From assembly GCA_022824765.1 (NCBI GenBank), contig JAJDZG010000006.1, forward strand, positions 1-42,086: a stretch of DNA of 42,086 bases. The letters are read 5' to 3'. The position numbers were made by a program, and so were the translations under genes. Below are positions 17,963-25,171 of this stretch, in pieces. Numbering within the stretch: the first letter of the stretch is position 1; each line of letters opens with the position of its first letter. Source of the DNA: Dehalococcoidia bacterium. Lineage in GTDB: Bacteria; Chloroflexota; Dehalococcoidia; Bin125. The notes beneath the pieces were generated by a model. The model was not told the origin of the DNA. It ran no database searches and saw only the letters and a list, made by a program, of their open reading frames with translations.

Positions 17963-19040
17963 CCGACCGATCGCGGCCGGCCCGCATGACGACATCACCG
18001 ACGTGACCGGCATCGAGCTCGGTCACGCCACCGACCTCCAGCGCGCCACCGGCTGCACGGTGATCATCGCCCGCGCCGGCGCGCGACCTGGGGTCTTCCA
18101 GCCCGGCGGAGCACCAGGCACCCTCGACACCGACCTCGCCGCGCCCGAAAACGCCGTGCAGGACGTCCACGCCGTCCTCCTCACCGGCGGCAGCGTCACG
18201 GGTCTCGACGCCGCCGCAGACGTCCGACGCGTCTTGCAAGATCAAGGCGTCGGATTGCCCATGGCGCCCGACCAACCACCGCTCCCCATCGTGATGGGTG
18301 CCGTCGTCTTCGACCTCATGATCGGACAGCCCCACGGGCCGCCCGACGGCAGCGGACGCGACGCCGCGATCAACGCCAACAGCCGACCCGTGGCGCAGGG
18401 CAGCGTCGGCGTCGGCACCGGCTGCACCATCGCCAAGACCGGACCGCTCGGAACATCCATCAAGGGCGGCGTCGGCAGCGCCTCGCTGGTCCACGACAGC
18501 GGTCTGATCGTCGGAGCAGTGGTCGCGACCAACGCAGTCGGCGACATCATCAATCCCGCCAACGGACGCCTCGTCGCCGGCGCGCGCGCCGATCAACCAG
18601 GCCAAATGCTGCGCGCGACCGACACCCTCTTCAACCGCAGCCTCGAGCAGTACCAGGCGGAGTTCGACGCGCGATTCCCCCGTCCCCACGAACAAGCCGG
18701 CGCAAACACCACCCTCTGCGTCGTCGCCACCAACGCCAGGCTCCACAAGGGCACGGCCCGACGCGTCGCGATCATGGCCTCTGCCGGTCTCAGCCGCACC
18801 ATCAGCCCGATCTTCACCCCCGCCGACGGCGACACGATCTTCACCCTCGCCACCGGCGACATCGATGTCACCGCCATCCCTACCCTGCTCACGCTGACCG
18901 GAGCCATGGCCGCCGAGGCCGTCGCCGCCGCCACCCTGCGCAGCGTCGAGCGGGCCCAAACCGTCGCCGGCATTCCCTCAGTCCGTGACTGGACAGCAAC
19001 ATTGGAAACGACAGAAACGACAGAAACGGCAAGCCCATGA
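17955..19040 (+). CDS. P1 family (DmpA/BapA-type, S58) peptidase
   Basis: A 361-residue member of the autoprocessing aminopeptidase family related to DmpA and beta-peptidyl aminopeptidase BapA. Family marks: ITDVTGIELGHATD at the N-terminus, VLLTGGSVTGLDAA, GVGTGCTIAKTG, and GANTTLCVVATNA near residue 250. By analogy the precursor would cleave itself at Asn251|Thr252 and expose Thr252 as the N-terminal nucleophile. SAGLSRTISPIFTPADGDTI completes the C-terminal chain. Members release N-terminal residues, including D- or beta-amino acids, or hydrolyse amides. The start overlaps the nitrilase gene by 8 bases and the stop overlaps surE by 4, so translation is coupled. A signal peptide is not seen. 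Confidence 0.9.
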   Translation: MSDRPIAAGPHDDITDVTGIELGHATDLQRATGCTVIIARAGARPGVFQPGGAPGTLDTDLAAPENAVQDVHAVLLTGGSVTGLDAAADVRRVLQDQGVGLPMAPDQPPLPIVMGAVVFDLMIGQPHGPPDGSGRDAAINANSRPVAQGSVGVGTGCTIAKTGPLGTSIKGGVGSASLVHDSGLIVGAVVATNAVGDIINPANGRLVAGARADQPGQMLRATDTLFNRSLEQYQAEFDARFPRPHEQAGANTTLCVVATNARLHKGTARRVAIMASAGLSRTISPIFTPADGDTIFTLATGDIDVTAIPTLLTLTGAMAAEAVAAATLRSVERAQTVAGIPSVRDWTATLETTETTETASP

Positions 19041-19816
19041 CAGACCGACCCCTCGTGATCGCAACCAATGACGACGGCGTCGACGCGCCCGGCCTCTGGC
19101 ACCTCGCCGAAGCCGTCTACGAGTTCGCCGACGTGCTCGTCGTCGCCCCCGCCTTCAACCAATCGGGAATGTCAGCAGCCTTTACCCTCCGCCAGGACCT
19201 TGAAGCCGAGCGCGCCCACTCCCACATCGACGGCGTCGACGCCTGGCAAGTGAACGGCACCCCGACCGATGCCGTCGTCCACGGTCTGCGCCACGTCGTC
19301 AAGCAGTACGGCACCCGCCGCGTCAGCATGATCGTCTCCGGCGTCAACCCGGGACCAAACGTCGGACGCGAAATCCTCCACTCAGGCACCGTGATGGCGG
19401 CAATGCAGGGCTACCTGCGCGGCCTGCCCAGCGTCGCCGCGTCGCTCGCTTCCTTCGAAGACACCCACCTCAAAGACACCGCAATCGTCGCCGCGCTGAT
19501 CGCTCGCCGACTCCTGGACAGCGGCAACCTGCAGTTCCTCAACGTCAACGCCCCCGACCGCACCTTCGACGAGTTCACCGACATTCGCGCAGCCGCAATG
19601 GCCAACCTCGCCGTGTCGCGCGTGGTCGACCTCGTCGACGATCAGGGCTCCACCCGACGCAAGCTGGAATTCCGCTCCGATATCGAGGTCGCGCCCGAGA
19701 CCGACGTTGCCGCCATCATGGACGGAGCCGTCGCCGTCACCCCATTGCACAACGACCTCACCATGTTCAGCGCCCTCGCCCAAACGGCCACCCTGATCGA
19801 CGGCGTAGTAGACTAA
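19037..19816 (+). CDS. surE: 5'/3'-nucleotidase SurE
   Basis: A metal-dependent phosphatase that dephosphorylates 5' and 3' nucleoside monophosphates and short polyphosphates. The 259-residue protein has the metal site TNDDGVDAPG at the N-terminus, NQSGMSAAFT, VSGVNPGPNVGREI and HSGTVMAAMQG, all family hallmarks. It shares an ATGA overlap with the P1 peptidase gene. SurE is common and its placement after a nitrilase and a peptidase is unusual; a broad phosphatase role in the same process, or a simple passenger position, are both possible. yebC follows after 40 bases. Confidence 0.94.
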   Translation: MTDRPLVIATNDDGVDAPGLWHLAEAVYEFADVLVVAPAFNQSGMSAAFTLRQDLEAERAHSHIDGVDAWQVNGTPTDAVVHGLRHVVKQYGTRRVSMIVSGVNPGPNVGREILHSGTVMAAMQGYLRGLPSVAASLASFEDTHLKDTAIVAALIARRLLDSGNLQFLNVNAPDRTFDEFTDIRAAAMANLAVSRVVDLVDDQGSTRRKLEFRSDIEVAPETDVAAIMDGAVAVTPLHNDLTMFSALAQTATLIDGVVD

Positions 19817-19856
19817 GACTCCGACTCAACGGCACAAGTTCGCACGGGAGTTCGAG

Positions 19857-20603
19857 ATGGCCGGCCACTCCAAATGGGCGCAAATCAAGCGCAAGAAAGG
19901 CGTCACCGACGCCAAGCGCGGTCAGCTCTTCACCAAGCTCGGACGCGAAATCGCCGTCGCCGTCCGCGCCGGTGGACCCAAGCCCGAAGAAAACTCCGCC
20001 CTCCGCCTCGCCGTCGAGCGCGCCAAATCCTCCAACATGCCCAATACCAACATCCAGCGCGCCATCGACCGAGCCTCCGGCGGCGCCGATGGCTCCCAAC
20101 TCGAAGAAGTGCGCTACGAAGCCTACGGACCCGGCGGCGCCGCTATCCTCATCGACTCCTTGACCGACAACCGCAACCGCACCGTCTCCGAAGTCCGCGC
20201 CGCCCTCACTCGCGCAGGCACCAGCATCGCCGAATCCGGCGCCGTCGCCTGGCTCTTCGAGCAAAAGGGCGTGATCGCCGTCGACGTCGACACCCAGACC
20301 GATCCCGACGACGTCATGCTCGCCGCCATCGACGGCGGCGCCGAGGACGTCGCCATCGATGAGGGTCTGGTCGAAGTCATCACCGCACCCGCAGACCTCG
20401 AAACCGCGCGCAGCGCCGTCGAAGAGTCCGGCGCCCCCATCGCCTCCGCAGAAGTGATCATGCGCGCGACCAACACCGTCCCCATAGACACCGACCAGGC
20501 CGCCAAGCTCCTCCGCCTCATCGACTCCCTCGAAGACCTCGACGACGTACAGCGCGTCTTCACCAACGCCGACTTCCCCGACGCCGCGCTCGTCGAGGCT
20601 TAG
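19857..20603 (+). CDS. yebC: YebC/PmpR family protein (TACO1 homologue)
   Basis: A 248-residue protein starting MAGHSKWAQIKRKKGVTDAKR, the family signature, followed by GREIAVAVRAGG, PNTNIQRAIDRASGG and YEAYGPGGAAILIDSLTDNRNR. The family was described as transcriptional regulators but homologues also act on translation of difficult sequences such as polyprolines; which applies here is open. GGGAG precedes the ATG. A TAGACT element at 19809-19814 may be a -10. It heads the set yebC-ruvC-ruvA, a very widely conserved neighbourhood. Confidence 0.95.
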   Translation: MAGHSKWAQIKRKKGVTDAKRGQLFTKLGREIAVAVRAGGPKPEENSALRLAVERAKSSNMPNTNIQRAIDRASGGADGSQLEEVRYEAYGPGGAAILIDSLTDNRNRTVSEVRAALTRAGTSIAESGAVAWLFEQKGVIAVDVDTQTDPDDVMLAAIDGGAEDVAIDEGLVEVITAPADLETARSAVEESGAPIASAEVIMRATNTVPIDTDQAAKLLRLIDSLEDLDDVQRVFTNADFPDAALVEA

Positions 20604-20611
20604 GCCCCGCC

Positions 20612-21103
20612 ATGTCCTGCATCCTCGGCGTCGACCCCGGACTCAACGCCACCGGCTGGGGCATCCTCGAAATCGACACCAACAGCCAAGCCCACCTCCA
20701 CTGGGGCACCATCCGCCCCCCCAACGCCGAGCGGTCAGTCCGTCTGCTCGCCATCCGCGACGCCGTCGACGACGTAATCTCCCGCTACGCACCCGACGTC
20801 CTCGCCATCGAGCGACCCTTCAACCATCGCAACGTCCGCACCGCCATCGCCCTCGGACAAGCCCAGGCCGCCGCAATGCTGGCCGCCGCGACGCACGGAC
20901 TCTCAGTCCACGAATATCCTCCCCGAACGGTCAAGGAAACCGTCGCCGGCGACGGCTCCGCCAGCAAAAGCGCCATCAGCCAGGCGCTCATCTCACGGCT
21001 CGGACTCACCTCGCTCGACGCCTCCGCCGACGCCGCCGATGCGCTCGCCATCGCCTACTGCCATCACCTGATGACCCCAGCCGGCATCAACGTTGTCTCA
21101 TGA
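20612..21103 (+). CDS. ruvC: Crossover junction endodeoxyribonuclease RuvC
   Basis: The Holliday junction resolvase. The 163-residue protein has the acidic active-site residues Asp8 (GVDPGLNATGWG), Glu67 (LAIERPF) and the C-terminal pair in DASADAADALAIAYCH, and the DNA-binding block ALGQAQAAAMLAAA. It is 8 bases after yebC and overlaps ruvA by 4 bases (ATGA). ruvB is not adjacent and not in this window. Confidence 0.96.
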   Translation: MSCILGVDPGLNATGWGILEIDTNSQAHLHWGTIRPPNAERSVRLLAIRDAVDDVISRYAPDVLAIERPFNHRNVRTAIALGQAQAAAMLAAATHGLSVHEYPPRTVKETVAGDGSASKSAISQALISRLGLTSLDASADAADALAIAYCHHLMTPAGINVVS

Positions 21104-21759
21104 TCTCCCGCATTCGCGGCCGCGCCGTCGATTGGCATGAAGACTCCCAGAGCGTCGAAGTCGACGTCGGCTCCGAGACCGCCGGGCTCGTCTACGAAGT
21201 CCGCCTGCCCACAGCCGTCTGGCTCGCACTCGAAGAACCGCGCCCTGACCAACTCGACCTCTTCACCCACTATCACGTCCCCGATCGCAACCCCGTGCCC
21301 GTCCTCATCGGCTTCCTCAGACGCACCGAACGCGACTTCTTCCGCAAACTCATCGGCGTCCCCCAAATGGGCGTGACCAAAGCCCAACAGGCGCTCGCCG
21401 CCTCCGTCTCCACCATCGCCCAGGCAATCGAGTCCGAAGACCGCCGCACCCTCATGCAGCTGCCAGGTATCGGCGCACGACAGGCCGACCGCATCATCGC
21501 CGACCTCAAAGGCAAGGTCGTGGAAGAGGCAATGCTCGTCGACGAACGCTTCGACCCCCAATCCCAGCGTCCCATCCGGCCGACCGACGCCATCGCCGAC
21601 GACGCCGCCGAAGCCCTCGTCGCGCTCGGCTACACACGCCGCGACGCCGATCGCTGGATCGCCGCCGTGCTCAGCGCCCCCGATCTACCCGCGCCCGAAA
21701 CCACAGAAGACCTCCTCCGTACCGTCCTCGAACACATCGGCTCCGCCCCAACACGCTGA
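21100..21759 (+). CDS. ruvA: Holliday junction branch migration protein RuvA
   Basis: RuvA forms the tetramer that holds the four-way junction for the RuvB motor. The 219-residue protein has an N-terminal OB-fold (MISRIRGRAVDW ... FTHYHV), two helix-hairpin-helix motifs (LIGVPQMGVTKAQQAL and LPGIGARQADRIIADLKGK), and a C-terminal RuvB-binding three-helix domain (DDAAEALVALGYTRRDADRWI). It is slightly longer and the first HhH is somewhat divergent from the usual GVGPK form. It overlaps ruvC by 4 bases and ends the cluster; 288 bases of non-coding DNA follow before uvrB. Confidence 0.93.
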   Translation: MISRIRGRAVDWHEDSQSVEVDVGSETAGLVYEVRLPTAVWLALEEPRPDQLDLFTHYHVPDRNPVPVLIGFLRRTERDFFRKLIGVPQMGVTKAQQALAASVSTIAQAIESEDRRTLMQLPGIGARQADRIIADLKGKVVEEAMLVDERFDPQSQRPIRPTDAIADDAAEALVALGYTRRDADRWIAAVLSAPDLPAPETTEDLLRTVLEHIGSAPTR

Positions 21760-21841
21760 CCACCTTGACCACCCGGTATTCAATACAGTACAGTTGTGCG
21801 ACTAACGACAGCAGGGCAAGCTGGCGGACCCTCGCCCAGAC

Positions 21842-22034
21842 GTTCAGCCCACCCTGAACAAAACCAGACCGGACCGAACCATGCCGAACAAACCTGTACG
21901 AACCCGAACACCCCAAACACCCCATCTCCAGCGAAACACTGGACATCACAATCCACAGACCGCAGAAAAAAAAGATCGACTGAACACCAACCCCAACCCG
22001 CTCCCCATCCGCCTGCAAATCCGCCGCAACCCGC
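21842..22034. other. C/A-rich, G-poor intergenic stretch (rut-like)
   Basis: Most of the 288-base gap between ruvA and uvrB. From 21861 to 21960 I count 40 C and 14 G with abundant A, unlike the GC-balanced stems of coding DNA around it. Such unstructured C-over-G RNA is what Rho recognises, so this may end yebC-ruvCA transcription. It starts with an inverted repeat GTTCA-N8-TGAAC (21842-21859). No coding sequence is supported, although the uvrB frame stays open through it. Confidence 0.4.
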
Positions 22035-22040
22035 TAACCT
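22035..22040 (+). promoter_or_regulatory. -10 element of uvrB, leaderless type
   Basis: TAACCT lies 7 bases before the uvrB ATG, with no Shine-Dalgarno site. The geometry is the same as for polA, birA and rnhB. Confidence 0.5.
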
Positions 22041-22047
22041 CGCAGCC

Positions 22048-24186
22048 ATGACCACCCTCGCGCCCGTCCGCAACTCCAGACTCTTCGAGCTCTCCGCCGA
22101 CTACCAACCCACCGGCGATCAGCCCATGGCCATCGACCAGCTGGTCCAGGGACTCGACGACGGCCACCGCGCCCAGACCCTGCTCGGCGTCACCGGCTCC
22201 GGCAAGACCTTCACCATGGCCAACGTCGTCGCACGCCTCAACCGACCCACCCTCGTCCTCGCCCACAACAAGACCCTCGCCGCACAGCTCTGCACCGAGT
22301 TTCGAGACTTCTTCCCCAACAACGCCGTCGAGTACTTCGTCTCCTACTACGACTACTACCAGCCCGAGGCATACATCCCACGCTCCGACACCTACATCGC
22401 CAAAGAGTCCGACATCAACGAGGAAATCGACAAGCTCCGCCACGCCGCAACGCGAGCCCTCTTCGAGCGCCGCGACGTCCTGATCGTCGCCTCCGTCTCC
22501 TGCATCTACGGCCTCGGCGAGCCCGAGGATTACCAGGGCATGGTGCTCACCCTCGAAAAGGGCAAACCCTACTCTCGAAACCTCATCCTGCGCCGACTCG
22601 TCGACCAGCAGTACGAGCGCGACGAGCTGACCCTGACCCGCGGACGCTTCCGCATCCGCGGCGACACCCTGACCATCCATCCCTCCTACGAAGACCTCGC
22701 CGTCCGCGTCCAATTCTGGGACGACGAGGTCGAGCGCATCGTCGAATTGGACCCCCTGACCGGAGAAATCCTGGCCGACCGAGACCGAGTCGACATCTAT
22801 CCCGCCAAGCACTTCGTGACCACCGATGAACGCATGGCCGCCGCCGTCACCGACATCGAAGCTGAGCTCGCTCAACGCCTCGAAGACCTCAAACGCCAAG
22901 ACCTCATCCTCGAAGCGGCCCGGCTCGAAGAACGCGTCCGCTACGACCTCGAAACCCTGCGCGAGACCGGCTACTGCCCAGGCATCGAGAACTACTCCCG
23001 ACACCTCGCCCGACGCGCCGCCGGTTCCACCCCCTGGACCCTGCTCGACTACTTCCCCGAGGATTGGCTGCTCTTCATCGACGAGTCCCACATGACCATC
23101 CCACAGGTGCGCGGCATGTACGGCGGCGACACCTCCCGCAAGCAGACCCTCGTCGACTTCGGCTTCCGACTCCCCTCCGCAATCGACAACCGACCACTCA
23201 ACATCGACGAGTTCGAACGCCACATCAATCAAGTCGTCTTCGTCTCCGCCACCCCGGCCGACTACGAACGCAACCACTCAGCCCAGATCATCGAGCAGCT
23301 GATTCGCCCCACCGGACTGCTCGACCCCGATGTCGAGGTCCGTCCCACCGATGGCCAGATCGACGATCTGGTCTCCGAAATCAGGACTCGCGCCGAACGC
23401 GGCGAACGCACCCTCGTCACCACCCTCACCAAGAAGATGGCCGAGGACCTCGCCGACTACCTCCGCGAAGTCGGCATTCGCACCTACTACCTGCACTCCG
23501 AACAGGACGCCTTCCAACGAGTCGAAGTCCTGCGTGACCTCCGACTCGGCGTCTTCGATTGTCTCGTCGGCATCAATCTGCTCCGCGAAGGCCTGGACCT
23601 GCCCGAAGTCTCCCTCGTCGCCGTCCTCGACGCCGACAAGGAAGGCTATCTGCGCAACGAAAGCTCAATGGTCCAGACCATCGGCCGCGCCGCCAGACAC
23701 GTCAACTCCCACGCCATCCTCTACGCCGACCGCGTCACCGATTCCATGCGCCGCGCCATGGACGAAACCCACCGCCGACGACAGGCCCAGCACGAGTACA
23801 ACCTCGCCAACAACATCACCCCCGTCGGCATCACCAAGGAGATCCGCGATATCGCCTCCGATGTCGCCGATCAGGTCCGCGAGGAAATGGAACTGCAAGC
23901 CGTCGCCGAAGACGCCGCGCCCTACGAAGCAGGGCTCGGCGCGACCATCCCCGACGACATGACCCCCGACCAGATCGCACGGATGATCTCCGAACTCGAA
24001 TCCCGCATGAAGCAGGCCGCCCGCGACCTCGAATTCGAGAAAGCCGCCGCACTCCGCGACCAGATTGTCGAACTGCGCCGCGACCAGGCCGCACTCGGCG
24101 AAGACCTGCAGCTCTGGAGCGACCAGGCCTACGGCCGACGACGACGTCCCCTGCGCAGAAAGGAGCCTGCATCATCTCAGCGTTAA
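22048..24186 (+). CDS. uvrB: Excinuclease ABC subunit B
   Basis: The damage-verifying helicase-like subunit of nucleotide excision repair. The 712-residue protein has [17 protein letters not shown], Walker [13 protein letters not shown], the beta-hairpin region [18 protein letters not shown], helicase motifs [11 protein letters not shown] and [29 protein letters not shown], and a C-terminal UVR motif ([19 protein letters not shown]) that contacts UvrC. ATG 22048 puts the conserved N-terminus at the normal place; a GTG further upstream would add 84 low-complexity residues. uvrA is at 6.8-9.8 kb; uvrC is not in the window. Confidence 0.97.
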   Translation: MTTLAPVRNSRLFELSADYQPTGDQPMAIDQLVQGLDDGHRAQTLLGVTGSGKTFTMANVVARLNRPTLVLAHNKTLAAQLCTEFRDFFPNNAVEYFVSYYDYYQPEAYIPRSDTYIAKESDINEEIDKLRHAATRALFERRDVLIVASVSCIYGLGEPEDYQGMVLTLEKGKPYSRNLILRRLVDQQYERDELTLTRGRFRIRGDTLTIHPSYEDLAVRVQFWDDEVERIVELDPLTGEILADRDRVDIYPAKHFVTTDERMAAAVTDIEAELAQRLEDLKRQDLILEAARLEERVRYDLETLRETGYCPGIENYSRHLARRAAGSTPWTLLDYFPEDWLLFIDESHMTIPQVRGMYGGDTSRKQTLVDFGFRLPSAIDNRPLNIDEFERHINQVVFVSATPADYERNHSAQIIEQLIRPTGLLDPDVEVRPTDGQIDDLVSEIRTRAERGERTLVTTLTKKMAEDLADYLREVGIRTYYLHSEQDAFQRVEVLRDLRLGVFDCLVGINLLREGLDLPEVSLVAVLDADKEGYLRNESSMVQTIGRAARHVNSHAILYADRVTDSMRRAMDETHRRRQAQHEYNLANNITPVGITKEIRDIASDVADQVREEMELQAVAEDAAPYEAGLGATIPDDMTPDQIARMISELESRMKQAARDLEFEKAAALRDQIVELRRDQAALGEDLQLWSDQAYGRRRRPLRRKEPASSQR

Positions 24187-24249
24187 CGACGTAATGCGTC
24201 AGACCGACTTTATCGCTCAATCACAGCTGACATATGCGACGCACCGCCA

Positions 24250-24268
24250 GGCTTGATACCTTCAAGCC
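24250..24268 (+). other. Hairpin between uvrB and the cyclase gene
   Basis: GGCTTGA-TACCT-TCAAGCC is a perfect 7-bp stem with a 5-base loop, 64 bases after the uvrB stop. No T-tract follows, so it may be a transcript-stabilising or weak terminator structure, or an operator. Confidence 0.4.
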
Positions 24269-24343
24269 GACGTCAGCACTCAATCGCATGGGCGCCCTGA
24301 CGCACGCCCGCTCGAACCGCGGACAATTGGAGAGTGTGCAGCC

Positions 24344-25171
24344 GTGGTCGATTCCAACCGCTCGGACCGCAGCCGCCAGACAATGGCCGACGCGCCGCCG
24401 TCCTGGCTCGGCGCTGACCCGGCCGACGAGTCGCGCGCCTGCGCCTTCTGCGGCGAACTCCCGCCTCAGGGCTCCCTGTTCTGCCCCCGCTGCGGACGCG
24501 CCTTGACCGCCTCCCTCCTGCCTCAACAGGGCGAAGCCGCCACCGTGCTCTTCACCGACATCGAAGACTCCACCCAGCTCACCGAGCATCTGGGCGACTA
24601 CGTCTGGGAAACGATCATCGACGAGCACAACCAGATCGTCCGCGAAGAGCTGCACCGACACGCCGGCTTCGAAGTCAAGCTGACCGGCGACGGCTTCCTG
24701 ATCGTCTTCGCCGACGGCATGGAGGCGCTCCGCTGCGCCGCCCGCATCCAGGCCCAGGTCACCGTCCGCAGCGAGCGCTTGGGGGCCGAATGGCCAGTCC
24801 ACGTCCGCATGGGCGTCCACCGCGGCGACGTCATCCTCCGCCCCGGCGGCGACATCCTGGGCCGCACCGTCAATATGGCCGCCCGAATCATGGCCAAGGG
24901 ACGCGGCGGATCCATCGTCGTCTCCGAAGCCTTGCAGCAGCACGTCGGACACCAGATCGCTGACGACTTCTGGGTCGACATGGGCGCCCGACGACTACGC
25001 GGCCTCGAGCGCCGCGAGCGCATGTTCCTCTTCCGCTGGCCCGAGTACCTCCGCAGCGAGGCCAGCCTCGACGAGCCCGGCGCTGACCACATGTCCTTCT
25101 TGCCCGGCGACACCGTCGATCCCTTCGACCCGATCCTGCTCTCAGTCGGCGGAGCCCCAGTCGACGCCTAA
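24344..25171 (+). CDS. Class III adenylate/guanylate cyclase with N-terminal zinc ribbon
   Basis: A 275-residue protein. A four-cysteine ribbon (CAFCGE ... CPRCGR, about residues 33-51) is followed by a class III cyclase catalytic domain: metal-binding Asp in VLFTDIEDST, Lys before LTGDGFLIVF, the second metal Asp in that block, and DILGRTVNMAARI with the transition-state Asn and Arg. The Lys and Asp positions favour ATP, so cAMP is the likely product. No membrane segment is seen. The GTG start at 24344 is supported by GGAGAG at 24329-24334; an internal ATG (24383) is the alternative. The stop codon overlaps the convergent ftsK stop. Confidence 0.9.
   Translation: MVDSNRSDRSRQTMADAPPSWLGADPADESRACAFCGELPPQGSLFCPRCGRALTASLLPQQGEAATVLFTDIEDSTQLTEHLGDYVWETIIDEHNQIVREELHRHAGFEVKLTGDGFLIVFADGMEALRCAARIQAQVTVRSERLGAEWPVHVRMGVHRGDVILRPGGDILGRTVNMAARIMAKGRGGSIVVSEALQQHVGHQIADDFWVDMGARRLRGLERRERMFLFRWPEYLRSEASLDEPGADHMSFLPGDTVDPFDPILLSVGGAPVDA

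Noticed and set aside
16142-18013. Long antisense open frame opposite the SDR and nitrilase genes
   Set aside because: It is the G-rich complement of well-identified plus-strand genes, lacks any family motif and is very rich in Gly, Asp and Val, as expected for an antisense frame in high-GC DNA.
21796-22047. 84-codon N-terminal extension of UvrB
   Set aside because: Low-complexity Pro/Asn/Thr sequence absent from UvrB proteins; the conserved N-terminus begins right after ATG 22048.
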